A stretch of 64,000 nucleotides of DNA from a bacterium (GTDB lineage Bacteria; Bacteroidota; Ignavibacteria; Kapaibacteriales; UBA7675), in assembly GCA_030430495.1 (NCBI GenBank), contig JAUIKM010000011.1, positions 81,092 through 145,091 on the forward strand, read 5' to 3'. Position 1 is the first letter of the stretch; each line of letters opens with the position of its first letter. A program made the translations under genes and the position numbers. The notes under the pieces were generated by a model. The model was not told where the DNA came from. It saw nothing but the letters and a program-made list of their open reading frames with translations, and did not search any database. Shown one piece after another: positions 54,019-63,593 of the stretch.

Positions 54019-54936
54019 TTGAAAAATCAACCTGGCCCTGTGCACGCCGCCTCCGGCGTCCTGCTTGTCTTGCAGCGCGGACTGATCGCCTGCATCGTCT
54101 TCTTGTCTCTGTCCTTGTCGTATTCAAGCCTGTTTGCCGAACACAATATTCTGATTGCCGACTTCAATCGCGACTGCGCGCCGGACACGCTCTGCGGCGA
54201 CGTCAACGGCGATACGGTGATCCCGACGCATATCCGCTGGGGCGATCACGCGCCCTGTCCGCCGGAAGGCGATCCCTTTCCGGATTCCCTGCGTCATGCG
54301 CAGACCTGGCTTCAGTTGCCGCCCTGGCTGTGTATGAAAGTTATTGCCACGCTCGGCAATCTCAACCCGGCGCAGGACACGACCGACGATCTGACGCTGA
54401 TTCTCACCGGCAAGACCGCCGATACGTCGGGCGGCTGGCTGGACTCGGCGCGCGCGCTTGTACTGTTCGGACATCACGGTCTGGACACGCTTGACACTTT
54501 AAATCTCTGTCTGGTGACCTCCGCAACGCTCACGACGCCCTTTGCGGCGATGAAGCTGAGCAGCAGCAACTTCACGAGTCCCTTTGAAATGTTTCCCGGT
54601 CTGAACGGCGCGATTCTCTCCGAACTGACGCTGCCAACGGCCAAACAAAGCGCCACGCCGGAGGCATCGAAGCACACCTCAAACATTCACGCCCGCATCA
54701 GTCCGACGCCCAGCCGCGACTTCGCCTTGTTAACCATTGAGGGACTGCGGGACGAGGACATCGAATGTTTGATCATCGACGCGCGCGGCAGACGCGTTAA
54801 CAGATTCAGCCTGCGCGGCAGTCCCTATCTGGAACATCAACTCGACCTGCGCCCGCTGGCGGCGGGTCGCTACTCCATACTGATCGGTTCCAATCATCCG
54901 GATCCGGCGGTCGTGCCGCTGTTTATTATTCGCTGA
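54019..54936 (+). CDS. secreted protein with T9SS-like sorting domain, function unknown
   Basis: 305 residues from TTG 54019, with CCGGAG upstream. A signal peptide is present (about 14-38: …RGLIACIVFLSLSLSYSSLFA). DFNRDCAPDTLCGDVNGD near 48-66 resembles a calcium-binding (dockerin or FG-GAP-like) loop. The C-terminal ~70 residues begin SPTPSRDFALLTIEG and end VVPLFIIR, a divergent T9SS sorting domain. No enzyme motif is seen. It lies 95 bp before the RHS gene on the same strand, which may only be chance. Confidence 0.75.
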   Translation: MKNQPGPVHAASGVLLVLQRGLIACIVFLSLSLSYSSLFAEHNILIADFNRDCAPDTLCGDVNGDTVIPTHIRWGDHAPCPPEGDPFPDSLRHAQTWLQLPPWLCMKVIATLGNLNPAQDTTDDLTLILTGKTADTSGGWLDSARALVLFGHHGLDTLDTLNLCLVTSATLTTPFAAMKLSSSNFTSPFEMFPGLNGAILSELTLPTAKQSATPEASKHTSNIHARISPTPSRDFALLTIEGLRDEDIECLIIDARGRRVNRFSLRGSPYLEHQLDLRPLAAGRYSILIGSNHPDPAVVPLFIIR

Positions 54937-55031
54937 TCACACGCCGCTGCCGCGGGAACACCTGTTGCAGCTTTGTTCATCCCGGTTAAAAATTACATCC
55001 TGTCACAGACTCAATTCAGGCATAGAAAATT

Positions 55032-58000
55032 ATGTTCAAGGCACGTGTTTACTTTCGCTCCTTTGCAGTCGTTCTTGGCCTTCTTTTTGGTAGTTGTTTA
55101 ACCGCACGCGCACAGTATTCGGGCCTGGTGCTCAACATGGAGCACGCGGCGGACATGCACAACGAACAGGGCATGTTTAACGGTTCGTCGGTGATGGTCG
55201 ACGGCAATCTGGTGGTGTCGAACTCCAACGGCATTGTTAACTATTCTTACCCGATCTCGAACCACACGGTGCACGGCACGCCGCTGCCGGTGAGTTTAAA
55301 TTACTGCGGTTCGGTCAAGTTTACGACCTATCGCCATTTCTACGGCGGCAGCGATCAGGCCGAAGCACAGTACAGCAATCTGTACTGGAACTACGGCCAG
55401 ACGAGCTTTGAGAGCGTCGGCAGCGTGAACGAGTACGACTCCTGGACGCAGTTCTCGGTGCAGCGTCCGGCCTGGATTGTTTCGGTGGGTGGTTTTGCCG
55501 TGCAGGTGCTGCACCACAATACGGATCTGACCTTCGACTATGAATCGATCGGCTCGGGGCAACTGGCTTTTCAGGATGCGGCGTTTAACTGGAACGTCGC
55601 CGGTTATGACGTCTGCGGCGGTATGAATCTCTTCCAGAACAACGACGACCGCGACCGGATTCAACTGCTGCGCGGCGACGGCTCGATTCTGGAGCTGCGC
55701 AACCGCGTGTTTAAGGTCGACGGCTCGGAAACCGATCCCTACCAGTCGGCCAATCTGTGGACCGGCGCCTATTATCCGGACGAGCCCAACCCGAGCGGCT
55801 ACGCCGTCGTTGAAATTAACACGACTGCGTTCTCGCGACTGCAGAACATGAATCTTGTCGGATCTTCCGATGTGGGGCTGGCGCCGCGCATCGTGCGCTG
55901 GTATCCGGGCGACGGCCTGGAGTACGTGTTTTACGAAGAAAAAATCCCTTTTGGTCTGGACATCTACCAAAGCACGCCGACGCGCGGCAATCAGAAAAGC
56001 GGGACCAGCATGTTTTACCTGCGCGAGATCAACGGCGTCGGCGGCCTGATTACGCAGATCGACTATGCGCGGCACTACGAAACGATGGAGCCGTCCTGCG
56101 GGCGGGCCGTCATGACGGGCCTGCACGGCCACCGCTTTTCCTACTCGAACGGCGGGATGTCGGTCGATGCGCTGGGGCGCAACATCAAGATTTTCTATAC
56201 GGCCGTCGGTCGTGGCGGCGCAAGCGGCAATACCACTCTTCCGCTCGGCAGCCTGGGCGTGAGCGGTTACGGCGAGGGATCGCACAGTTCCTGGACCGGT
56301 ATGGTTCAGTGGATCATGGACCCCGAAGGTCGCCGCACGGATTTTGACTACGACGACCACGTGCGGGTGTACGAGGACTTCAACTTCCCCGTGCAAAACA
56401 CGGTGTCCGGCACGGTCGAGCTGACTCTCAGTCACAAACGACTGTCAAAGGTTGAGACGCCGACCTTTGACCAGCTGCTGAGTTATCACAACCCGAACTC
56501 CTCGACCATTTCCAGCAGTTTTGCCGAGTCGAACACCAGTCCGCCCTTCGCCGTGAGCACGCTGCTGAATCCCGTCTGCTCCAAACTCGAAAAACGCGAT
56601 AAACAGAACACGCTGCTGGTGAGCGTCGACTACTCGATCTACAACCCGGGCGGCGGCAGTTATGACTTCATCGAGGTGGTCAGGGACTACATGCCGGACG
56701 GCAGCACGGTGCGCGGCACGGTGACGCGCACCTACACGTACGACGACATGTTTCTGACGCGCATGAACCCGGACACGCGCGGCACGGGCACGACATGGAC
56801 GGAAGGACCGATGACCTTTCTGGCCCTGGTCAACACCTCCGAGGAAGGCGCGGGCGAGACGCGGCGCAGCTACATGAGTTACGGCAGCGTCACGGGCCTG
56901 TCGAACTACCACCGCCTGCCGCTGACATCGGGATCGAGCATCATTCAGAACGGCGCGGAGCAGGAGACCTCCAATCTGATCTTCACGTACGAAACGGCGC
57001 AGGCGCACGACTGGGGCGGCGACTCGACGCTGGCGGCCTGGTTCGGCGGCGCGGTGACCAAAAAAACGACCAACAAACGGCGGCCGGGGTATCCGCAGAC
57101 CATCCTGAAAAAAATCGACGTCTACGAGCAGCGCACGACGGCGACGCAGTCGATCACCTGGACGACGACGATCTGGGACAAATTCGCCGCCATCCAGCAG
57201 TGGCTGGCGCTGGAGAACGACACAAGTCAGGTCAACCCCTACGGCAGCTACTTTGAAATCGATGCCTTCACAACCGTGAACAACGCCCAGACGCTGACCG
57301 CGCCGTATCTGGCCGGGCTGATGGTCGAGAGCCGCGTGGAGAATTCTTCAGGCGATACCCTGGCGGGTGCGCGCGGCGTCTACCCGACAAGCTGGGAGCA
57401 GAAGACGATCGGCGGCGAGGACTTTGCGTTACTGCCGAACGTGAAGGAAAAAGATATTCTGATCGGCGTGAACGGCGTCGAAATTGAAACAATGAACTAC
57501 CTCTACGTGCGTGACGGCGCGCGGCGCGGTTTGCTTGCGCGCAGCGAGGACGCCTTCGGCGCGGTAACGCGCATCTGGTTCGAGTCGTTCAATATGCCGA
57601 ACAACTTCGCGAACAGCGCCAAAAAGCTGATGAACGACGGCGCGGTCGAAGCGCGCGGGCCGATGTCGAACTACTACATCTACGAACAGCCCTTCGGCGC
57701 GACGCGCTACGTGCGGACCGACAGCAGCGGCGGGCGGCGCGAGCTGACGCGCGGCACTGAAACGACGGATTTTGGCCTGGCCTCCGGCTCCATCGACGAA
57801 AACGGCTGGTACAGCGCCTTCGACTACGACAAAAACGGCCGCCTGCGCTACGGCATTCTGCCGGGCGACTTTCCCTCGACGACGCGGACCTACACCGTGG
57901 AGACGACCGAAGAACTGCGGCTCTACGGTTACAGCCTGCGCAGCGGCCGCGACATGGTCAAGACCTGCAACTACAGCACCGACGTGCAGAGTACTACCAC

Positions 58001-61000
58001 CGGCGCGACCTTCAGCGTGACGGCGCAGGAGTTCATCGCCGCGCGGCCCATTCTGGATGAGCCGGTCTGCAACTTTACGGTGACCAGCGCGACGCGGCGC
58101 AAGGACGCGCGCGACGAGATTGCGGCCTTCGGACCGCAAAACTATCCCTATGTAAGTGAGGAAGAATACACCGCCTACGTGCGCTACACCGCGCATGCGG
58201 GCGACATGTGGCACACGGCAACGCGGATTGACGAGGCCTTCCTGGAAGTCGAGGTGACGGGCATGAACGGTCAGCCGATGTTTCTCTTTGTCGAATCGGA
58301 GAACACCGGCAGCACGGCGACGTGGACGCATCTGAAGACCTACACCTTCAACTCCGAGGTCATCGCCGGGAACTTCGGTTCCTCGCTGCCCAACTTCGAC
58401 CGGCCCGGCACGATCCGGATTCCGCTCTCCTCCACGCTGATCAGTCACCTGCAAAGCATGACCGAGAACGAGCAGCACGATTTCCGTCTGAGCATGTTCA
58501 CCTACGGCGGCCGCGTGGAATTCGGCAACGACGACCACAGCGCGCCGCGCTTTGTGATTGACGGCGAATTCCAGCGTTACTACAACTTTGCCGACAACTC
58601 GCTGGAATACAGCTACAACGACGCGCAGTTAAAATCCGAGATCGTGGTCAAGGTCGACGATGAACGCGGGCGTTATTCGGACGTCCTGCCGGACATCCGC
58701 CGTACGGAAAAACGGCACGAGTTCGGCCCGGACTACCGCGTGCTCAAAAGCACGACGGTCATCGGCGATCCGGCCAGTCCGACGCGCCTGGATTCGTCCA
58801 GCGCGATCTACAGCGGTCAGGGCCTGGTGCTGAGCGCCACCGACGTGGAAAACAACACCACCGCGACGGTCTACGACGACTTCGGCCGTCCGCTGACGAT
58901 CACGGCGCCGGACGGCAGCACGGTGAGTTATGAATACATCGCCGCCGATCCGGTTCAGTACGGCCTGAACAACTACGACTATGCCGGCGCGGTCATGGTG
59001 ACGCTGATGACCGACGAGAACAACGTGACCTCGGCCTCCTTTACCGACGGCCTGGGCCGCCTGCGCCGCGAGGTGCTGGATTACTCGCCTTCAACGACAA
59101 ACACGACGCTCAATATCACGACGGACTACGAATACGACGTTCAGGACCGCCTGACGAGCGTCGTCAGTCCCTCCGGCGACGTGACCAGCTACGACTACGA
59201 CGAATACGGCCGCATCCGCTACAAGACGCAGCCGGACCTCGGCACGATCAGCTATCGCTACGACAAACTGGGGCGCATGCGTTTTGTGCAGGATCAGCGT
59301 CAGAGCGACAACGCCCTGCTGGGTTTTTACCAGTACGATGATCTGGGCCGCATCACGCTGATCGGCGAGGCCGAACTGGACGGCGCGGATTCCAGCGGTC
59401 AGGGCGGCGGCGAGCCGCTGCAGTACCGCAAACGCAAAGGCCATGACGAACTGGCGACTGTCACGCTGACGAATCTGGGCCGGCTGACCGACCTGGCCAA
59501 TCCGGATGAGATCAACAACAACTGGCCCAGCCACACGGTTGCCACGGTCAACGCTTCGATCTGGGCGACGCCGTCGCTGACGCCGCCGCAGATCGATCCG
59601 GTCACAAACACCAATTGCATGCCGGGTTCGGCATCGTCGCCCTGGCAGCGCAGCGATGCTCCGGCGGCCGCGCCTTATCTGATGCATCTGGTGCAGATGC
59701 CGGTAACCCAGGCCTTGTACCAGCAGCCTGAGCTCTATAACTTCGAGGACGCTTCGCTCTTTCCGCAGTTCGTGCGCACGGTGATTCACTATGACGAGCT
59801 GCCGGCGCGCAGCGGCGTGGCCTTCGGGCATTTTCCGTCGCACGACGACTGGAACCGTATGGCCCCGACCGGCACGGTGCGCAACCTGAAGGGCCGCGAG
59901 GCCGCCGTGGCCTACCGCAACGACGACAACCAGCCCTTTCACTATCACGTGATGAGTTACGACGAACGCGGCCGCGTCGAGGCGCTGATCCGCTACACCG
60001 AGAACATCGGTTTTGACGCGACCTATTACGAGTACAATGCGATGAATCAGGTCATCGCCGTGCGCAACGTCGATGCGCTGCGTCAGCACGCGGTTTTCTA
60101 CGGCACCGATCACAACGGCCGCATCGACGAAGTCTGGAGCACGCTCGGCTCCATCACGACCGGAACTGGAATTGCGATGCCCTCCTATACCAATTCGGTG
60201 GCGCGGCCGTCGGTGACGCCCGACCTGAGCTACAGCTACACAACCCGCAATCTTGTCGCTGCGCGAACCTACGGGCAAATCGGCTGGTCGGTGGACTACA
60301 GCTACGACCTGCGCGGGCGCATGACGAACCTGACGGCGGCCGGGCCGGGACCGCAGGACGGCTTCAGCGAAACGCTGAGCTTTGATGCGGCCGGGCAGAT
60401 CACTCAGCAGGTCAACAGTCACCTGAAAGGCGCGGTCAGCCACACGCACAATTTCAGCTACGACCCGATCCGGCGTCTGACGAACTGGGCGCACACCGAC
60501 CCGTCGACGACGGCGAACTTCGGCATGAGTTATGACGAGGTCGGCAACCGCCTGAGCGAGTCCCGGCCGGGCGATCCGAACAGTTATTCCTATACCGACG
60601 TCAATCATCCGAACCAGCTAAGCACGGTCAATTCGGTGAGCTGGAACACGGCCTACTCGTACAATGCCAACGGCGCGACCAAACGCATCCGCAAGACCTG
60701 GCAGGGCGGCGGCCCCTTTGGTCCCGCGCCCGAGGAAAAACGCCTGGCCTACGACATGAACGGCCTGCCGGTGCGTTTTGAGAAAGGCATCATTGGCGGC
60801 AGTACGTTCGAGCCTTCGGAGCTGTGGCACTACCGCACCGCCCCCAGCGGCGAGCGCGAGCAGAAACGTCAGTGGCATATTGACGGTACGGTTGAGACCG
60901 CGCACAAGTACTTCTGGACCTACTACGGTCTGGCCGGCACGCGCCGGCACACCGTCTGGCACGGCGTGCAGCAGAAGACCGATCAGTGCAATAATTCCGG

Positions 61001-62021
61001 GCTGACGGAACGAAACGTGTGGATGTATCCGGCTGAATATCTATCTTACGGCCTTTCCGACGTCGCCGCCATTTCCGAAAACCCGACGCTCGGCAAGACC
61101 TATTACATCCACGACCATCTTGGATCGGTGCGCGTGGCGATTAAACAAAACGGCATCATGAGTAATTCAATCGAATACGAACCCTTCGGCGAGTTCATCG
61201 TCGACTACGCCGGTCTGGCGCAGCTCCCGCGCCTCGGCTGGATCGGCAAGGAGCGCGATGCCGAGACGGATTTCGGGAACTTCGGGGTGAGGAACTATGA
61301 GTTCGGGACGGGCAGGTTTTTAAGCGGGGATGCGTTGTGGGAGGAGTATCGCCCCGTGTCCATTTACCAATACTCTGTAAATTCCCCTCTTCGTTATTAT
61401 GATTCAGGAGGAGAAGAAGTACAAGTGTTCACCAACAGGATTTCCAGTGCTCCATTTGTTAAAGGACTTCCCGGAGTTGGCTTTTTTGTATGGGCTGTTG
61501 CCCTACCGCGTCATACATCGATTAGAGTAAAAACAGATCAATTCGATGTTAGAGTCGAAATGAATGGTCCTAGAGATGACCATCATGGTGTTTTGACAAG
61601 AAAAGATTATCACTCATGGGATGGTGATTCCGAGATGCCCGTAACACCACCCGAAGGAGGCAATGGCAATTATGAATTTGAGAATGCAATAATCCGGGTT
61701 TTTAACACAATTCGTAGGTATCACTATCTTCTCCCAGCATATGGCACAACGGGACCGAATTCGAATGGATTTGCCCACTTTCTTATTTTGATGGCTGGAG
61801 GTACACTTCCTGAGATACCATCCCGAGCATATGGTGCATATGATCTTGACCTATACATCCAGGCATATGACTTGATTCTCGATTCTATTGAGCATGAGCG
61901 GATTTTGAATCAAACAACAGATGGAGTGTCACAAGAGAGCGCAGCTGCAAGCGAAAGACTAAACACACAAACGCGTATATTAGTTGAACAAAGAATGCGT
62001 ACTAATCGAGTCGGTTCATGA
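55032..62021 (+). CDS. RHS/YD-repeat polymorphic toxin protein with unique C-terminal tip
   Basis: 2329 residues. A signal peptide (FAVVLGLLFGSCLTARAQ) starts it. Many YD-type repeats follow, such as YDERGRVEAL, YDLRGRMTNL and YDEVGNRLSE, which build the shell of an RHS barrel. The conserved core end reads YYIHDHLGSVRVAI…, then GWIGKERDAETDFGNFGVRNYEFGTGRFLSGD at about 2068-2100, where the RHS consensus stops. Residues about 2126-2329 are a different, AT-richer tip with key residues HTSIR (His2161) and NSNGFAHF (2243-2250) and no recognised family. No T9SS domain is present. Export therefore is unclear. The gene overlaps its putative immunity gene by 4 nt. Confidence 0.92.
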   Translation: MFKARVYFRSFAVVLGLLFGSCLTARAQYSGLVLNMEHAADMHNEQGMFNGSSVMVDGNLVVSNSNGIVNYSYPISNHTVHGTPLPVSLNYCGSVKFTTYRHFYGGSDQAEAQYSNLYWNYGQTSFESVGSVNEYDSWTQFSVQRPAWIVSVGGFAVQVLHHNTDLTFDYESIGSGQLAFQDAAFNWNVAGYDVCGGMNLFQNNDDRDRIQLLRGDGSILELRNRVFKVDGSETDPYQSANLWTGAYYPDEPNPSGYAVVEINTTAFSRLQNMNLVGSSDVGLAPRIVRWYPGDGLEYVFYEEKIPFGLDIYQSTPTRGNQKSGTSMFYLREINGVGGLITQIDYARHYETMEPSCGRAVMTGLHGHRFSYSNGGMSVDALGRNIKIFYTAVGRGGASGNTTLPLGSLGVSGYGEGSHSSWTGMVQWIMDPEGRRTDFDYDDHVRVYEDFNFPVQNTVSGTVELTLSHKRLSKVETPTFDQLLSYHNPNSSTISSSFAESNTSPPFAVSTLLNPVCSKLEKRDKQNTLLVSVDYSIYNPGGGSYDFIEVVRDYMPDGSTVRGTVTRTYTYDDMFLTRMNPDTRGTGTTWTEGPMTFLALVNTSEEGAGETRRSYMSYGSVTGLSNYHRLPLTSGSSIIQNGAEQETSNLIFTYETAQAHDWGGDSTLAAWFGGAVTKKTTNKRRPGYPQTILKKIDVYEQRTTATQSITWTTTIWDKFAAIQQWLALENDTSQVNPYGSYFEIDAFTTVNNAQTLTAPYLAGLMVESRVENSSGDTLAGARGVYPTSWEQKTIGGEDFALLPNVKEKDILIGVNGVEIETMNYLYVRDGARRGLLARSEDAFGAVTRIWFESFNMPNNFANSAKKLMNDGAVEARGPMSNYYIYEQPFGATRYVRTDSSGGRRELTRGTETTDFGLASGSIDENGWYSAFDYDKNGRLRYGILPGDFPSTTRTYTVETTEELRLYGYSLRSGRDMVKTCNYSTDVQSTTTGATFSVTAQEFIAARPILDEPVCNFTVTSATRRKDARDEIAAFGPQNYPYVSEEEYTAYVRYTAHAGDMWHTATRIDEAFLEVEVTGMNGQPMFLFVESENTGSTATWTHLKTYTFNSEVIAGNFGSSLPNFDRPGTIRIPLSSTLISHLQSMTENEQHDFRLSMFTYGGRVEFGNDDHSAPRFVIDGEFQRYYNFADNSLEYSYNDAQLKSEIVVKVDDERGRYSDVLPDIRRTEKRHEFGPDYRVLKSTTVIGDPASPTRLDSSSAIYSGQGLVLSATDVENNTTATVYDDFGRPLTITAPDGSTVSYEYIAADPVQYGLNNYDYAGAVMVTLMTDENNVTSASFTDGLGRLRREVLDYSPSTTNTTLNITTDYEYDVQDRLTSVVSPSGDVTSYDYDEYGRIRYKTQPDLGTISYRYDKLGRMRFVQDQRQSDNALLGFYQYDDLGRITLIGEAELDGADSSGQGGGEPLQYRKRKGHDELATVTLTNLGRLTDLANPDEINNNWPSHTVATVNASIWATPSLTPPQIDPVTNTNCMPGSASSPWQRSDAPAAAPYLMHLVQMPVTQALYQQPELYNFEDASLFPQFVRTVIHYDELPARSGVAFGHFPSHDDWNRMAPTGTVRNLKGREAAVAYRNDDNQPFHYHVMSYDERGRVEALIRYTENIGFDATYYEYNAMNQVIAVRNVDALRQHAVFYGTDHNGRIDEVWSTLGSITTGTGIAMPSYTNSVARPSVTPDLSYSYTTRNLVAARTYGQIGWSVDYSYDLRGRMTNLTAAGPGPQDGFSETLSFDAAGQITQQVNSHLKGAVSHTHNFSYDPIRRLTNWAHTDPSTTANFGMSYDEVGNRLSESRPGDPNSYSYTDVNHPNQLSTVNSVSWNTAYSYNANGATKRIRKTWQGGGPFGPAPEEKRLAYDMNGLPVRFEKGIIGGSTFEPSELWHYRTAPSGEREQKRQWHIDGTVETAHKYFWTYYGLAGTRRHTVWHGVQQKTDQCNNSGLTERNVWMYPAEYLSYGLSDVAAISENPTLGKTYYIHDHLGSVRVAIKQNGIMSNSIEYEPFGEFIVDYAGLAQLPRLGWIGKERDAETDFGNFGVRNYEFGTGRFLSGDALWEEYRPVSIYQYSVNSPLRYYDSGGEEVQVFTNRISSAPFVKGLPGVGFFVWAVALPRHTSIRVKTDQFDVRVEMNGPRDDHHGVLTRKDYHSWDGDSEMPVTPPEGGNGNYEFENAIIRVFNTIRRYHYLLPAYGTTGPNSNGFAHFLILMAGGTLPEIPSRAYGAYDLDLYIQAYDLILDSIEHERILNQTTDGVSQESAAASERLNTQTRILVEQRMRTNRVGS
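61108..61343 (+). repeat. 236-bp RHS-core repeat, main-gene copy
   Basis: It matches 62743-62978 with no indels and, by eye, 22 mismatches (about 91%). The offset is 1635 bp, a multiple of three, and both copies are read in the same frame. Confidence 0.95.
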
Positions 62022-62539
62022 CAGTCACTCGACCTATCATCCATGCATGTGTAATTCTTCTTAGCGTGAGCTCAACGTCGTGTTTTATCGTTGATTATGC
62101 TGCCGACACAATGCAGCGTGGTCACGATGAAACAAACCAAGTTGAAGCGATTGAGATTGCAGAAATGTTGTTTGATTCGTGCGAAGTTGGTTTGGGAATG
62201 TACTTTGAACTGGAAGGAACTCTTCCCATGGATACAAACGAATACTTTTTTAACAAAATCAAGTATTTCATAGGGGATATGAGTGTGTATGTGTGTAAAA
62301 ATCACTATTTATATAATGGGCAACACATAGGTTACGATAGTTTCATTGGTCCAGGAACCGATTCGTATCTGTTGACCGATAGCTGTTATTTAGGTCCCGG
62401 ATTCTGCCAGGCTCCGGTTAAATTCCGATATGTCAAGGAAAATGAAGGGCTGCTGTACTGGGAAGGACGAAATCAGCGAGACGATTTTGGCGAAGGAGAT
62501 GATATAGTACGAAGAGTAAAATTCGCAACACTAAACTAA
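62018..62539 (+). CDS. putative immunity lipoprotein for the RHS tip
   Basis: 173 residues; its ATG overlaps the RHS stop (ATGA). A hydrophobic N-terminus (VILLSVSSTSC) has a lipobox-like Cys22. The rest is acidic and has no recognised domain, with the base composition of the toxin tip rather than of the RHS shell. Position and overlap are typical of an immunity gene. Membrane anchoring would suggest that the tip acts in the periplasm or envelope. Role inferred from context only. Confidence 0.6.
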   Translation: MTVTRPIIHACVILLSVSSTSCFIVDYAADTMQRGHDETNQVEAIEIAEMLFDSCEVGLGMYFELEGTLPMDTNEYFFNKIKYFIGDMSVYVCKNHYLYNGQHIGYDSFIGPGTDSYLLTDSCYLGPGFCQAPVKFRYVKENEGLLYWEGRNQRDDFGEGDDIVRRVKFATLN

Positions 62540-62696
62540 GTGGTATTGTAACCTAGTTCATCTGTTGGAAGTCCGGCGAGCATGAAACTCTGAAGGCGAG
62601 TAAAATAGCCAATGGGCGGGCAACAGCGAAAATCTCTATCTGGAAGATCTGCACTTGTTTACTGTGTCAACTGCTCAATGTTGCAATGCTTGAAGC
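62540..62696. other. spacer between first toxin-immunity pair and displaced tip
   Basis: 157 bp, unusual in composition, with no gene recognised. It may be a remnant of the recombination or insertion that brought in the second tip. I considered a group II intron fragment but could not support it. Confidence 0.35.
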
Positions 62697-63593
62697 ATGG
62701 ACTCCAAACTTGAAAAACCGGTATTGCTTCAGTTCTGGTCAATCCACGACCCTTTCGGATCGGTGCGCGTGGCGGTTAAACAAAACGGCATCATGGACAA
62801 TTCGATCGAATTTGAACCTTTCGGCGAGTTTATCGTCGATTACGCCGGACTGGCGCAACTTCCCCGCCTCGGCTGGATCGGCAAGGAGCGCGATGCCGAG
62901 ACGGACTTCGGGAACTTTGGCGTGCGGAACTATGAGTTCGGGACGGGCAGGTTTTTGAGCGGGGATGCGTTGTGGGAGAAACATCGGGAGAGAACGCTCT
63001 ATCACTACGGATTGAACAATCCAGTACTATTTCTGGATAATTCCGGACTGGATTCAACACAAAGAGCCAGGGCCGTAGAGAAAGCAAATGAATACGACGA
63101 GAGTAGTTCTACATATGGATTTGGAAGCAAAGGCAAACCCGGAAAGCCCGTGGATTGTTCTGGGATGGTATCCGAGTGCATTAAAGCAGGCGGAGAGGAA
63201 GATCCAGTTGTAACTCAAGAGGGAGCGTCAGGTGTTCTGAGAATTGAAAATGGTAGCGAAAAAGTCGACACGGATGACGCTGAACCGGGGAATGCAATTT
63301 CATTTCGAACGGGCGGAGGACACTCGTATCATATCGGCTTGATAACCAAGGTGGACAAAGACGAAGACGGTAAGGCTAAAAAAATTACGTTTGTTCATTC
63401 AAGCAGTTCGAAAAATGGTCCTGTAGAGGCGAGTTTCACGCCAGGTTCAGATTCATATTGGGCAAAAAAAGTTCATGGGGTATACAAATGGGATACTATT
63501 CCTGATAACAATAGCCAAAATGCCAGTGCCCCTGCATATGAAGGTAGTTACCTGATCGACCTGTTTAAATTTCTTGATTTTGCGAGGCGTTAG
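62697..63593 (+). CDS. displaced (orphan) RHS tip: core fragment fused to NlpC/P60-type peptidase
   Basis: 298 residues from ATG 62697. Residues about 16-94 repeat the end of the RHS core (DPFGSVRVAV… to …GRFLSGDALWE). The remaining ~200 residues are a new, AT-richer tip. It contains VDCSGMVSEC with Cys154, GGGHSYHIGLITKV with His209/His212, and FVHSSSS with His234. This is the Cys-His-His order of NlpC/P60 peptidoglycan endopeptidases. It has no signal peptide and no RHS shell, so alone it should be inactive as a toxin; it is best read as a silent cassette that could replace the main tip by recombination through the 236-bp repeat. Confidence 0.8.
   Translation: MDSKLEKPVLLQFWSIHDPFGSVRVAVKQNGIMDNSIEFEPFGEFIVDYAGLAQLPRLGWIGKERDAETDFGNFGVRNYEFGTGRFLSGDALWEKHRERTLYHYGLNNPVLFLDNSGLDSTQRARAVEKANEYDESSSTYGFGSKGKPGKPVDCSGMVSECIKAGGEEDPVVTQEGASGVLRIENGSEKVDTDDAEPGNAISFRTGGGHSYHIGLITKVDKDEDGKAKKITFVHSSSSKNGPVEASFTPGSDSYWAKKVHGVYKWDTIPDNNSQNASAPAYEGSYLIDLFKFLDFARR
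62743..62978 (+). repeat. 236-bp RHS-core repeat, orphan-tip copy
   Basis: Partner of 61108-61343. Homology starts abruptly at TCCACGACC and ends at GTGGGAG, marking the junctions between shared core and the unique tip. Confidence 0.95.

Noticed and set aside
59091..60608. 505-codon minus-strand frame inside the RHS gene
   Set aside because: Antisense to regular YD repeats; Val/Arg/His-rich without domains.
62540..62696. Group II intron or other ribozyme remnant in the spacer before the orphan tip
   Set aside because: Some words seemed reminiscent, but neither the domain V hairpin nor the usual boundary sequence could be found.
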